Shown one piece after another: positions 45,817 to 56,605 of a stretch of DNA of 64,000 nt. Source of the stretch: JALORV01 sp035429805 (lineage in GTDB: Bacteria > Pseudomonadota > Gammaproteobacteria > Burkholderiales > Burkholderiaceae_F); the NCBI GenBank assembly GCA_035429805.1, contig DAOMFL010000011.1, positions 6,128 through 70,127 of the forward strand, read 5' to 3'. A program made the position numbers and the translations under genes. The notes under the pieces are model-generated. The model saw nothing but the letters and a program-made list of their open reading frames with translations, did no database searches and was not told the origin of the DNA. Each line of letters begins with the position of its first letter. Position 1 is the stretch's first letter.

Positions 45817-46901
45817 TGGTTCAGCGCATTGCAGTGATTCCGGGCGACGGCATCGGCAAGGAGGTCGTGCCCGAGGGATTGCGCGTGCTCGATGCGGCTG
45901 CACGCAGGCACGGCGTCGAACTGAGCTACGAGCACCACGACTTCGCGAGCTGCGACTACTACGAAAAGCATGGCGCGATGCTGCCCGACGACTGGAAGGA
46001 TCGCCTCGCCGGCGTCGACGCGATCTTCTACGGCGCGGTCGGCTGGCCTGCGACGGTGCCCGACCACGTTTCATTGTGGGGCTCGCTGCTGAAGTTCCGG
46101 CGCGATTTCGACCAGTACGTGAACCTGCGGCCGTGCCGGCTGATGCCGGGCATCGCGTCGCCGCTGGTGGATCGGCAGGGCCGGCCGCGTCCGCCGGGCG
46201 GCATCGACATGATGATCGTGCGCGAGAACACCGAGGGGGAGTATTCGTCGATCGGCGGCCGCATGTTCGAAGGCACCGAGCGCGAGGTTGTCGTGCAGGA
46301 GACCGTCATGACCCGCACGGGCATCGACCGCGTGCTGAAGTTCGCGTTCGAACTGGCAATGAAGCGGCCGAAGCGACACCTGACCTCGGCGACGAAGAGC
46401 AACGGCATCTCGATCACGATGCCGTACTGGGACGAACGGGTCGTCGCGATGGCGTCGCGGTATCCGCGGGTCCGCGTCGACAAGTTCCACATCGACATCC
46501 TGACGGCGCACTTCGTGCAGCGGCCCGAGGTTTTCGACGTCGTCGTGGCGTCCAACCTCTTTGGCGACATCCTGTCGGACCTCGGTCCGGCCTGCACCGG
46601 CACGATCGGCATTGCGCCGTCGGCCAACCTCAACCCGGACCGGACCTGGCCATCGCTGTTCGAGCCGGTGCACGGATCGGCGCCGGATATTGCCGGCCAG
46701 GGCATCGCCAACCCGATCGGGCAGATCTGGAGCGCGTCGCTGATGCTGGACTGGCTCGGCCACTCTGAAGCCGCGGCGACCGTGTTCCAGGCCATCGAAA
46801 AGGCCCTGATTGCCGGTCCGGCCCACGCTCCGCTGACGCGCGACATTGGCGGGACCGGCTCCACCGCAGATCTCGGCCGCGCGATCGCCGCGGCGATCTG
46901 A
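45816..46901 (+). CDS. tartrate/D-malate-type decarboxylating dehydrogenase
   Basis: A 361-residue member of the isocitrate/isopropylmalate dehydrogenase family. Motifs: the nucleotide-binding VIPGDGIGKEVV, VRENTEGEYSS and HGSAPDIAGQGIANP. The ENTEGEYS segment and N-terminal details resemble TtuC/DmlA (tartrate or D-malate dehydrogenase) rather than LeuB. Two ATGs occur at 45813 and 45816; GGAGG spacing favours 45816, which overlaps the nitroreductase stop by one base. Last gene of the five-gene run. Confidence 0.85.
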   Translation: MVQRIAVIPGDGIGKEVVPEGLRVLDAAARRHGVELSYEHHDFASCDYYEKHGAMLPDDWKDRLAGVDAIFYGAVGWPATVPDHVSLWGSLLKFRRDFDQYVNLRPCRLMPGIASPLVDRQGRPRPPGGIDMMIVRENTEGEYSSIGGRMFEGTEREVVVQETVMTRTGIDRVLKFAFELAMKRPKRHLTSATKSNGISITMPYWDERVVAMASRYPRVRVDKFHIDILTAHFVQRPEVFDVVVASNLFGDILSDLGPACTGTIGIAPSANLNPDRTWPSLFEPVHGSAPDIAGQGIANPIGQIWSASLMLDWLGHSEAAATVFQAIEKALIAGPAHAPLTRDIGGTGSTADLGRAIAAAI

Positions 46902-47046
46902 ACTGCGCCACAGGCCTCCGTGACGCGTCTCCGGGGCTGGCGAATCCCGGCCGGACGTCCTATCGTGAATCTTTCAGCCGCGGGAAAGCCGGCTCGGCCG
47001 GGAGCACAGTGCAGGTCCCGCGGACTGCGCTTTGCTGGAGGCTGCG

Positions 47047-48309
47047 ATGAACCTTGTCGACGTTCTCAGCCGTGCGCCGGGCGGTGTGGCCGAATCACTG
47101 GCGGCGGGAGCAGTGGGGCGGCTCGCCGACACCTGTCGTCGCGCGGGAGGCGTGCCGCTGCGGGTTGTGCTCCCCGACCATTCGTTCCATGACCTGGGTC
47201 CGTCTCCGCGCGTGACGCTGCGGGTGCAGGATCCTGCGTCGCTGCGCCATCTGCGGACACCCTCCCTCGGCGCCTTGGCGGATGCTTACGTTCGCGGCCA
47301 GGTCGACGTCGACGGCGATCTGCTCGATGTGATTCCGGTGGTCGAGAAGCTTGCCGACTCCGCGGGTCAGTCGACACGCGCGCGCGCGCTGCCGCCGTGG
47401 CGAGCGCATCGCCGCGGGCAGGACCGCACCGCGATCGCCCATCACTACGACGTCGGCAACGATTTCTACCGTCTCTGGCTGGGCTCGCGCATGGTCTACT
47501 CCTGCGCCTACTTCCGGACCGGCGCGGAAGACATCGACGAGGCGCAGCAGGCGAAGCTCGATCTCATCTGCCGCAAGCTGAGGCTCGCGCCCGGGGATCG
47601 ATTCCTCGACGTCGGCTGCGGCTGGGGCGGCCTGGTGCTGCACGCGGCGCGGCACTACGGCGTGCAGGCCGTCGGCATCACGCTGTCGGGCGAGCAGGCG
47701 CGCCTGGCGCGCGAGCGCGTGCAGGAGGAGGGCCTGAGCGGCCGCGCGGAGATCCTGCTGATGGATTACCGCGACCTGCAAAAGCATTTCGGTGCGGACC
47801 GTTTCGACAAGGCCGCGAGCATCGGCATGTTCGAGCACGTCGGGCTGCGCAACCTCCCGATGTACTTTGGCGCCATTGCGGCTGTGCTGCGCGATCGCGG
47901 CCTGTTCCTGAATCACGGCATCACCTCGGCGGACGCCGACAGCCGTCCTGTCGGCAGCGGCGTGAGCGAATTCATCGAGCAGCGCGTGTTCCCGGAGGGC
48001 GAGCTGCCGCACCTGCACGTTGCGGTGCGCGAGATGTCCGCCGCGGGCTTCGAGATCGCCGACGTCGAGTCGCTGCGTCCCCACTATGCGCGCACGCTGG
48101 CGCTGTGGTACCGCCGCCTCGAAGCGTGCCTCGGTGAGGCGTCGCGACTGGTGCCGGAGCAGACGTTGCGCACCTGGCGCGTCTACCTCGCCGGGTGCGC
48201 CTACGGCTTCCAGCAGGGTTGGGTCAACATCTACCAGTTGCTGGGAAGCGTCGTGCGCATTCCCGGAGCGACGGAGCTGCCGCCAACGCGCGACTGGATC
48301 TACCGCTGA
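47047..48309 (+). CDS. cyclopropane-fatty-acyl-phospholipid synthase family methyltransferase
   Basis: A 420-residue SAM-dependent enzyme with the SAM-binding motif DVGCGWGG and the conserved IGMFEHVGLRN block. CfaB-type proteins convert cis double bonds of membrane lipids to cyclopropanes or methylate fatty acyl chains. The ATG at 47047 follows GGAGG by 5 bases. It is a single gene, convergent with the DUF2863 gene (3 bases between stops). Confidence 0.88.
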   Translation: MNLVDVLSRAPGGVAESLAAGAVGRLADTCRRAGGVPLRVVLPDHSFHDLGPSPRVTLRVQDPASLRHLRTPSLGALADAYVRGQVDVDGDLLDVIPVVEKLADSAGQSTRARALPPWRAHRRGQDRTAIAHHYDVGNDFYRLWLGSRMVYSCAYFRTGAEDIDEAQQAKLDLICRKLRLAPGDRFLDVGCGWGGLVLHAARHYGVQAVGITLSGEQARLARERVQEEGLSGRAEILLMDYRDLQKHFGADRFDKAASIGMFEHVGLRNLPMYFGAIAAVLRDRGLFLNHGITSADADSRPVGSGVSEFIEQRVFPEGELPHLHVAVREMSAAGFEIADVESLRPHYARTLALWYRRLEACLGEASRLVPEQTLRTWRVYLAGCAYGFQQGWVNIYQLLGSVVRIPGATELPPTRDWIYR

Positions 48310-48312
48310 GGG

Positions 48313-49503
48313 TCAGTGCAGCGGCGTGGCCGGCCGGTCCTCGGCATCGTCCGGCGGTTCCGCGTGCACCACGTGTCCTGCGGCATTCGGAAACATCGGC
48401 GCGCCGCAGTCGTCGCAGAACTCGAGCGGGAAGCGGTGGGCATGCATGACAGTGCGACTGACGCCGAGCGTGCCGAGTGCCTTCTCGACCTCTTCCAGCG
48501 TCTGCTCCTCGTCGTCACCGAGCAGCGGCCAGACCACGCCTTCGATGACGGCATCGTCGTCCTGCGACTTGGCGATGCCGATCCGCACTTCGGCACCTGA
48601 ATTGCCCTGCGGGTCCTCGAACAGGCCGGCCGCGGCCGACAGCGCCGACGGGGCGAGATCGTAGGCAAGCTTCAGGAAGGCGACGGCTGCTTCCAGCGAG
48701 AACTGGCGCAGTTCGCGGTCGGCGAAGCGCAATGCCGAGTGGAACGCCGTCGGCGACAGCACGCGGAAGCGGCAACCGGTCAGCACCGGCTGGAGCACGG
48801 GCGCCGCCTGTTCGCGGAAGGCAGACAGTGCCCCGATCTTGGCGTCCGGATCCACGCCGAGTTCCTGCCAGTGAAACAGCGGTGATCCGGCCGGAGTGGC
48901 GATGGCCGCGATCACGTAGCGCGTGTCCGCCAGCATCCCGACCGGCTCGCGCAGCTTCTTCGGGTCGATGTGCAGCACGATGCCCTCAGCGCAGGCATCG
49001 CCCAGTTGTTCGGTGAGCCGCCGGACCTCGCTGAAGGCCTCGGGCAGCTGGTCGATCGCGAACAGGTAGTCGGCAAGGGCGGCGCGCGCCGGCCGTGCCA
49101 CGAGGTGCCCCTGCAGCTGCGTGCGCAGGTTGTCCAGCACGGTTGACGACAGCGTCGTGGCCGGCAGCTTGTAGCGCGACCACGCGAGCAGCGGCAGCGC
49201 GAGCAGCAGCACGTCGTGCGACTTGCCGTCGATGTCGATGGTGGTTGATTCGGCGCAGCTCTCCGCCAGGTCGGCCAGGTCGTCGTAGGCGCGCTGGCTG
49301 GTGCGCGCGAGGTCGTCCAATGCGGCTTCGATCGCATCGTCGCTGCGGCGCGCGAGGCGATCGTTGATGACTTCGGCGAGGCGGCGCTGCCACAGCTCGT
49401 CTTCGAGACGGCTGCCGGACTCGGCCAGCCGGCGCGCCATCTTGACGAGCGTCTCGGCATCGACCGAAGAGCGGGCGCGCGTGCTGGCGCGGTTGCGGCG
49501 CAT
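48313..49503 (-). CDS. DUF2863 family protein
   Basis: A 396-residue protein resembling the betaproteobacterial DUF2863 family (start MRRNRASTRARSSVDAETLVK, then LAESGSRLEDELWQ). Roughly all-alpha N-terminal half, a central mixed region, and a C-terminal zinc-knuckle-like FCDDCGAPMFPN. The function is unknown. My family name rests on recollection of these blocks. Confidence 0.7.
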   Translation of the reverse strand: MRRNRASTRARSSVDAETLVKMARRLAESGSRLEDELWQRRLAEVINDRLARRSDDAIEAALDDLARTSQRAYDDLADLAESCAESTTIDIDGKSHDVLLLALPLLAWSRYKLPATTLSSTVLDNLRTQLQGHLVARPARAALADYLFAIDQLPEAFSEVRRLTEQLGDACAEGIVLHIDPKKLREPVGMLADTRYVIAAIATPAGSPLFHWQELGVDPDAKIGALSAFREQAAPVLQPVLTGCRFRVLSPTAFHSALRFADRELRQFSLEAAVAFLKLAYDLAPSALSAAAGLFEDPQGNSGAEVRIGIAKSQDDDAVIEGVVWPLLGDDEEQTLEEVEKALGTLGVSRTVMHAHRFPLEFCDDCGAPMFPNAAGHVVHAEPPDDAEDRPATPLH

Positions 49504-49560
49504 GGTGTTGGTCCTGTTGAGCAGCGTTGATTATCGCATTCGCTGTCCGGCCGCTCGCCC

Positions 49561-51288
49561 TCAGCGGGCGCGACGGATGCGCGGCTCGCGGTCGGGGACA
49601 AGAGGGCCCGCCGCAGATTCCACGCGTACGTAGGCGGACAGCGCGTCGATGTCGAGCGGGCCGCCGACCGGATCGGTCCCCTCACGCAGCACCGAGAAGC
49701 CGTCCCCACCCAGCGCGAGGAAGTCGTTCAACGTGACGCGATAGCGGCGCTCCGGATCGATGCGCTGGCCATTCAGTCGCAGCGAATCGGCGATCACGCG
49801 GTGGCCGATGGGGCGGGCGGGGTCCCACACGTAGGCGAGCCCCCGCGACGGCTGCAGGAACCGCGTGCGCTCCGCGCGGCTCTCACTCCATTGCTGCTCG
49901 AGCAGGCGCCTGAGCTGGGCGCCGCTGAGCGTCATCGTGACCAGCGCATTGCCGAATGGCTGCACCGCATAGAGGTCCGCATAGTTGACCGTGCCGTCCC
50001 GCGACTGCGAACGCAGATCGGCGCGCATGCCGCCGGAGTTCGTGATCGCAAGTTCGGCCCCGGTGCCGCTCGTTGCAGCGAGCTGGGCATCGGCGATCAG
50101 GCGGCCGAGCGCGCTGTCGCCGCCCGCCGATGCATTGCGGTCGAATGGCTCGGCAATACGGCCCACCGCCCGGCTGGCGATCGGGGCCGCGAGCGCCCGG
50201 TAGCGCTCGACGATCGCGGCGACGGAGGCGTCAGGCTGCAGGGCCGGAAAGCGCGTCGCAAGGCGGGCGTCGCGCGTCAGGCCGTTGGGTACCGGGACAT
50301 TTCGGGCACGCGACTGGCCGGCAACGACATCGCCGGTCGTGCGGTCGAGAACCAGGTCGACCACGGCGACCAGGCGACCGAACGACGCTGCCTGGATCAC
50401 CGGGCGGTCGCCGATCATGCAACTGTAGCCGCGATGCGTGTGGGCGGACAGCACGACGTCGATGGCGCGGTCGAGCTGGCGTTCGATCTCGAAGATCGCG
50501 CCGCGCGGATTCGTGCAGCCGTTGAATCCGCCGTCGGCATCGCCGCCTTCGTGAATGACCGCGACGATGGCCTCGACGCCCTGCGCTCGAAGCGCGGCGG
50601 CGGCCGCATTGATGGCCGGGGCTTCCGCGCCGAACCGCAGGCCGGCCACGCGGTCCGCCATCACGATGCCCGGCGTGCTGCGTGTCACGGCACCGATGAA
50701 GCCGACGCGGACGCCACCGACATCGCGCACCTGCGTGGGCGCGAACAGCGGCCTGCCGTCCCGGTCGGCAACGTTGGCTGCCAGAAAAGGAAAGCGGGCG
50801 CCGTCGTAACGCGCGTCCGGGGGAGCGCAACTCACGCGGTCGGTCACGGGTTGGGTGCGGCAGCCTCCGCCGGCTATGCGCAGCAGTTCCGCCACGCCGC
50901 GGTCGAATTCATGGTTGCCGACTGCATTCAGGTCAATGCCGATCTGGTTCATGACCGCGATCGTCGGCTCGTCGAAGAACAAGCCCGAAACCAGCGGCGA
51001 TGCGCCGATCAGATCGCCGGACGACACGACGACGCTGTTTTCGGCTTCCGCGCGCAGCTGCCGGATGCGAGTGGCGAGGTAGGCGGCCCCGCCGCTGCGC
51101 AGCAGGACCGTGCGTGAAGGATCGTCGGGATCGGGTACCGCCACGGCGTTGTCGCCGGGTTCGAGGTGACCGTGAAAGTCGTTGATCGCGATGATGCGAA
51201 GCGACACTGCCGTCGCGGGCTGTGCAGCAGCGACCCCGATGGTCAGCAGCGCGGCGACGAGTGCGGCGGAGCGGGCAAGCTGAATCAC
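49561..51288 (-). CDS. bifunctional metallophosphatase/5'-nucleotidase
   Basis: A predicted periplasmic nucleotidase of 575 residues from a GTG at 51288 (signal MIQLARSAALVAALLTIGVAAA). The metal-binding blocks NDFHGH, GDLIGAS, GNHEFDRG and AHTHRG are those of calcineurin-like phosphoesterases, followed by the 5'-nucleotidase C-terminal domain (NSGGMRADL, YAVQPFGN, ALGGDGFS). An ATG at 51348 in frame would add 20 residues before the signal; neither start has a strong ribosome site. Scavenges extracellular nucleotides or phosphate. Confidence 0.9.
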   Translation of the reverse strand: MIQLARSAALVAALLTIGVAAAQPATAVSLRIIAINDFHGHLEPGDNAVAVPDPDDPSRTVLLRSGGAAYLATRIRQLRAEAENSVVVSSGDLIGASPLVSGLFFDEPTIAVMNQIGIDLNAVGNHEFDRGVAELLRIAGGGCRTQPVTDRVSCAPPDARYDGARFPFLAANVADRDGRPLFAPTQVRDVGGVRVGFIGAVTRSTPGIVMADRVAGLRFGAEAPAINAAAAALRAQGVEAIVAVIHEGGDADGGFNGCTNPRGAIFEIERQLDRAIDVVLSAHTHRGYSCMIGDRPVIQAASFGRLVAVVDLVLDRTTGDVVAGQSRARNVPVPNGLTRDARLATRFPALQPDASVAAIVERYRALAAPIASRAVGRIAEPFDRNASAGGDSALGRLIADAQLAATSGTGAELAITNSGGMRADLRSQSRDGTVNYADLYAVQPFGNALVTMTLSGAQLRRLLEQQWSESRAERTRFLQPSRGLAYVWDPARPIGHRVIADSLRLNGQRIDPERRYRVTLNDFLALGGDGFSVLREGTDPVGGPLDIDALSAYVRVESAAGPLVPDREPRIRRAR

Positions 51289-51409
51289 GTTCGTTCTGCG
51301 AGCAAGGTTTTGGAGCCGCGCAAGCTTAGCGGCGTGGCCCGCTGCCATCCCGGTTGCACGATCTGCTCTGTTACATTCGTCCGCTCCTGCGGTTTGCCGT
51401 CCATGTTTC

Positions 51410-52663
51410 ATGAGCAGTCTGGCCGCTTCCCCGTCGCTGCGCACTGACGCCGAAGTCATCGGGCTGGTCGGCCTCGCGCACGGCACGTCGCACTTCTTCC
51501 ACCTGATGCTGCCGCCGCTGTTTCCGTGGCTGATGCGGGACTTCTCGCTCAGCTACACGGAGGCCGGGCTGCTGATGACGGTGTTCTTCGTCGTGAGCGG
51601 CATCGGTCAGGCTCTTGCCGGGTTCGTGGTCGACCGCGTCGGGGCGCGCCCGGTGCTGTACTTCGGCATCGGACTGCTGGCGTCGTCGGGAGTGCTGCTC
51701 GGACTGTCGGGCAGCTACGGGATGCTGATCGCAACGGCCGCGGTCGCAGGGCTCGGCAACAGCATCTTTCATCCGGCGGACTTCACGCTGCTCAACCACC
51801 GGGTCGCCACGCCGCGCCTGGGTCATGCGTTCTCGATTCACGGTCTGTCGGGCAACCTGGGATGGGCCGCGGCACCGGTCTTCATGGCGGGCATCGCCAG
51901 CGTGGCCGACTGGCACGTGGCGGGGTTCGCGGCGGCCGGTGTCGGCTTCACCGTGCTCGGCATCCTCTGGCTGCGACGCACCGTGCTCGCCGACGCAGCC
52001 CGTGGCGTCGTCGCACAGGGCGAGGCGCCGCGCGCCGGCAGTGCGTCATCGCAACTCGGGTTCCTGCAGTCGGGTGCGGTGTGGCTCTGCTTCGCGTTCT
52101 TCTTCCTGACGACCGCCGCGTTCGGCATCCTGCAGAACTATTCGCCGGCGATCCTGGGCGAGGTCTACGGCGTTTCGCTCGCCGTGGCGACCGCCGGATT
52201 GACGGCGTACCTGCTGGGCAGTGCGGCGGGCATGCTGACGGGAGGATTTCTTGCGGCCCGCAGCGAAAGGAACGAGCGCCTGATCGCGATTGCGCTGGGA
52301 TTCGCCGCGACGACGGCGATCATCATCGCCACCGGAGGTGTGGCGGCGTGGATGCTGCTGCCGCTGATGGCCGTCATGGGATTCGGCGTCGGCGTCGCGG
52401 GGCCGAATCGCGATCTGCTGGTGCGGCGCGCTGCCACGAGCCGCTTCGGCAGGGCCGCATTCGGGCGCGTCTACGGTTTCGTCTATTCCGGGCTCGACAC
52501 CGGGCTGGCCATGTCGCCGCTGCTGTTCGGGCCGTTGCTGGATTCCGGCCGCTTCCGTGAGGCGCTTGCTGCGGTGGCGGTGCTGCAGTTCGCAGCATTG
52601 CTCACGGCGTGGCGGGTTGGCAGCGCGGCGCGTGCCGGCAAGCCCCAGGAGGGACACGCGTGA
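51410..52663 (+). CDS. MFS transporter (fosmidomycin-resistance/Fsr-like)
   Basis: A 417-residue MFS protein with about 12 helices. The N-terminus (LVGLAHGTSHFFHLMLPPLFPWL) and the FHPADFTLLNHRV loop resemble the Fsr-type exporter group. Located divergent from the 5'-nucleotidase and overlapping rraA in GTGA. The substrate is unknown. Confidence 0.83.
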   Translation: MSSLAASPSLRTDAEVIGLVGLAHGTSHFFHLMLPPLFPWLMRDFSLSYTEAGLLMTVFFVVSGIGQALAGFVVDRVGARPVLYFGIGLLASSGVLLGLSGSYGMLIATAAVAGLGNSIFHPADFTLLNHRVATPRLGHAFSIHGLSGNLGWAAAPVFMAGIASVADWHVAGFAAAGVGFTVLGILWLRRTVLADAARGVVAQGEAPRAGSASSQLGFLQSGAVWLCFAFFFLTTAAFGILQNYSPAILGEVYGVSLAVATAGLTAYLLGSAAGMLTGGFLAARSERNERLIAIALGFAATTAIIIATGGVAAWMLLPLMAVMGFGVGVAGPNRDLLVRRAATSRFGRAAFGRVYGFVYSGLDTGLAMSPLLFGPLLDSGRFREALAAVAVLQFAALLTAWRVGSAARAGKPQEGHA

Positions 52664-53163
52664 GCGAGGTGAGCTTCGCGACGACCGACCTGCTCGACGC
52701 TCACGAGGCTGAGATCGACGCGGGCCGCATCCGGGTGCTGCAGCCCGGACTGATCGCACTGGGCAGACGGCGAGCCTTCACCGGCGAGGTCGTGACACTC
52801 AAGCTGTTCGAGGACAACAGTCTGCTGGCGGATCTCGTGAAGACGGCCGGCGGCGGTCGCGTGATCGTCGTCGATGCCGGCGGCAGCCTGCGCTGCGGAG
52901 TTTTCGGCGGCAACCTTGCAGCCGCCGCAGCAAAGAACGGCTGGGCCGGCGTCGTCATCTACGGCTGCGCCCGCGATGCGGACGAGATCGATGCCTGTGA
53001 CGTCGGACTGCGCGTGCTGGCGTTGCATCCCCGCCGTTCGGTCAAGCGGGGCGAAGGGCAACGAGACGTTGCGGTCTCGTTTCTGGGAACCACGATCCGC
53101 CCGGGCGAGTGGCTCTATGCGGACCGTGACGGGGTCATCGTCAGCGACCGGCGTCTGCATTGA
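52660..53163 (+). CDS. rraA: RraA-family protein
   Basis: A 167-residue protein starting from a GTG at 52660 (MSEVSFATTDLLDAHE) that overlaps the MFS stop (GTGA), with a strong AGGAGGGA upstream. It has the GGNLAAAAAKNGWAGVVIYG and DxDEI motifs of RraA (RNase E inhibitor). Related enzymes are oxaloacetate decarboxylases/aldolases, so either role is possible, but the short length fits RraA. Confidence 0.9.
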   Translation: MSEVSFATTDLLDAHEAEIDAGRIRVLQPGLIALGRRRAFTGEVVTLKLFEDNSLLADLVKTAGGGRVIVVDAGGSLRCGVFGGNLAAAAAKNGWAGVVIYGCARDADEIDACDVGLRVLALHPRRSVKRGEGQRDVAVSFLGTTIRPGEWLYADRDGVIVSDRRLH

Positions 53164-53171
53164 GTTGCGCA

Positions 53172-53197
53172 TCCGCCGACCTCGTGGCGGAATTTTT
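53172..53197 (+). terminator. intrinsic terminator after rraA
   Basis: TCCGCC (53172-53177) pairs with GGCGGA (53186-53191), followed by AATTTTT. The stem is short (6 bp), but placement 9 bases past the stop fits. Confidence 0.7.
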
Positions 53198-53441
53198 CAG
53201 ATCGCGCGCGGCGTTTCATAATGTGGCGAATCGGTCGTGCGTAGCAGCATGCCGCCTTTCATACCGCCAAATTGTATTCCATATTGCGGCATCATGCCTG
53301 TAAGCATATGAAATACAATGATTTCAAACCTAGTCTTATAAATGTTATTTGACTTGCTGCGCCGCGTGACGAGTCGTAGGATTCGCTCCAGTCCGCACGC
53401 ATCGCGGATAGGCAAATCGGCGTCCAACCAGGAGAAAGTGA
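53198..53441. promoter_or_regulatory. AT-richer leader before aceA
   Basis: About 240 bases, clearly more AT-rich than its surroundings (53260-53350). It contains ATGCCGC (53249-53255) and its complement GCGGCAT (53286-53292), and repeated TTTCATA-like strings, which could be regulator sites. TTGACT at 53349-53354 is a -35 candidate but lacks a well-placed -10. Confidence 0.4.
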
Positions 53442-54761
<1,320 letters not shown>

Positions 54762-54785
54762 GCTACCGCACATCTGCGGTGACGC

Positions 54786-54813
54786 AAAGGCCGCGGGCGT
54801 GCCCGCGGCCTTT
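54786..54813 (+). terminator. intrinsic terminator after aceA
   Basis: Perfect inverted repeat AAAGGCCGCGGG / CCCGCGGCCTTT (12 bp, CGTG loop), 24 bases after the aceA stop. The T run is short (TTT), so termination may be partial. Confidence 0.7.
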
Positions 54814-54930
54814 GTCATTGGTGGGATGGGTCCTCCATGGCTCGGCAGGCCGCGGCGCAACGATGTAGCATCGCGGCCATTGCCGAACGGTCTCCACCTG
54901 TCGCGAGCGCGACTTCCTCATTCACCAGGC

Positions 54931-55818
54931 ATGTCGGTCATCGCGGTCGTCAACCGAAAGGGCGGGAGCGGCAAGAGCACGCTGGCGACTCATTTTGCCG
55001 CGGTGTTCGCCAACATCGGCGCCACGGTGGCGCTCGGCGACATCGACCGCCAGCAGTCGACGCGGGCGTGGCTGCGGCATCGCAAATCGTCGGGCGAACG
55101 GACGCGCATCCTCGGCTGGAACGTCGATGCGAAGACGTTCGTCCGTGCGCCGGTGGGCATCGACCATGTCGTCATGGACACTCCCGGGGGGCTGACGGGC
55201 CTCGACCTGGCACGTGTCGTCATGTATGCCGATGCCGTCGTGATGCCGGTCAGTCATTCCCTGTTCGACCGCACTTCGGCCGCCGACTGCCTGGCGGAAC
55301 TGCGAACAATGCCGCGCGTGCAGTCGGGCCGATGCCGGGTCGCGGCTGTCGGCATGCGGATCGATCCACAGGCCGACGCGGCCGAGCGGCTGCGGGCTTG
55401 GGCCGCTGAGCAGAGGATCGCGCTGGTCGCCGTGCTGCCGCAGTCGCATGTGTATGTCCGCTGCGTCGAGAGAGGCCTGACACTGTTCGACGTGCCACAG
55501 GCCCAGGTGGAAGAGGAACTCACGCATTGGCAGCCGCTGCTGCAGTGGATGCGGCCTATGCTGCAGCCGCCCGCGAATGCAGGAGCAGTCGCCGAGGGTC
55601 CTCTGCGGGCTGCGGGCGCGTTGCCGCGCAGCTCGTCAGCGCCGGTGATGGATCAGCCGAAGCCCGACACGCTGGCGCGCGGACCGCGGCCGGCACCGGA
55701 GCCCCGCGCTCCCGGGGCTTCCTCGACCGAAGCCCCGCGCGTCGAGGAAGGATCATCGGGGACGGACCGCCTGCGCGACGTGATTCCGCTGCCGCGATTC
55801 CTGCAGCGCAAGCCCTGA
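54931..55818 (+). CDS. ParA-like ATPase
   Basis: A 295-residue protein starting MSVIAVVNRKGGSGKST, with the deviant Walker A KGGSGKS (residues 10-16). The first 215 residues are the MinD/ParA ATPase; the last 80 are Pro/Ala/Glu-rich with no recognised domain. No parB gene or parS-like site is near, so it is an orphan and may position something other than DNA. The ATG at 54931 gives the family N-terminus; the frame is open before. Confidence 0.83.
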   Translation: MSVIAVVNRKGGSGKSTLATHFAAVFANIGATVALGDIDRQQSTRAWLRHRKSSGERTRILGWNVDAKTFVRAPVGIDHVVMDTPGGLTGLDLARVVMYADAVVMPVSHSLFDRTSAADCLAELRTMPRVQSGRCRVAAVGMRIDPQADAAERLRAWAAEQRIALVAVLPQSHVYVRCVERGLTLFDVPQAQVEEELTHWQPLLQWMRPMLQPPANAGAVAEGPLRAAGALPRSSSAPVMDQPKPDTLARGPRPAPEPRAPGASSTEAPRVEEGSSGTDRLRDVIPLPRFLQRKP

Positions 55819-55906
55819 GTCCGGAGTCACCGCACCGGCGCGCGCACGGGCGTGCAGGGCCTTTCACCTATACTCGATGGCTCAGGGAGAGGCCGGGGAA
55901 TGACCG

Positions 55907-56605
55907 ATGCGCGCGGTGCTGTTTGACGTCTTTGGCACGCTGCTCGACGTCTATTCAGTCACGCGCCGCGCCGAGGAACTTTATCCCGGCGAAGGGACGC
56001 GGCTGGCATTCCTGTGGCGCGAGAAGCAGCTTGAATATTCGCGCCTGCGCACGCTGTCGGGGCGCTACGTGCCATTTTCCCAGGTCACGCGCGATGCGCT
56101 GGCGTTTGCGCTGAAGGCGCTCAGGCTGCTGGACGACGGCGGTCAGTCGACGATGCTGTTCGACGAGTACAAGCGCCTCGCGCCGTTCGTCGACGTCGCG
56201 CCGGCGCTCGAAAGACTGCACCGGGCCGGTGTGCGGACCGGCGTACTCTCCAATGGTGACTCGGAGATGCTCGAGCCGGTGCTCGTGACTTCCGGACTGC
56301 ATCGCTACATCGACATCGTGCTGTCGGCGGACCAGGTGAAGGCGTTCAAGACCTCGCCCCTGGTCTACTCCCTCGGACCGCGCGTGCTGAAGATGCCGGC
56401 CGACCAGATCCTGTTCGTTTCCAGCAACGGCTGGGACGCCATCGCGGCCGCGTGGTGCGGCTACACGAGTTTCTGGGTCAACCGGCTCGGCCTGCCGCTG
56501 GACGAACTCGGCGGACGTCCGCACGGAATCGGCTCGACGCTGGCCGACGCGGCTGATTTTCTGCTTTCCCTTTCAAACCGAAACACGACGGAGACTGCTG
56601 CATGA
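55907..56605 (+). CDS. haloacid dehalogenase type II
   Basis: A 232-residue HAD-superfamily protein close to (S)-2-haloacid dehalogenase. The nucleophile is Asp7 (FDVFGTLLD), then a threonine/serine region SNGD and the lysine in VKAFKTSP. The usual residues for type II dehalogenases (Asp, Ser, Lys, Asn) appear present. Its stop overlaps the aceB ATG (ATGA). Haloacetate-like compounds would give glycolate or glyoxylate, linking it to malate synthase. Confidence 0.85.
   Translation: MRAVLFDVFGTLLDVYSVTRRAEELYPGEGTRLAFLWREKQLEYSRLRTLSGRYVPFSQVTRDALAFALKALRLLDDGGQSTMLFDEYKRLAPFVDVAPALERLHRAGVRTGVLSNGDSEMLEPVLVTSGLHRYIDIVLSADQVKAFKTSPLVYSLGPRVLKMPADQILFVSSNGWDAIAAAWCGYTSFWVNRLGLPLDELGGRPHGIGSTLADAADFLLSLSNRNTTETAA

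Noticed and set aside
53220..53300. Inverted ATGCCGC...GCGGCAT as an aceA operator
   Set aside because: Only 7 bp with a 30-base gap; kept as part of the leader description, but too weak to call a site.
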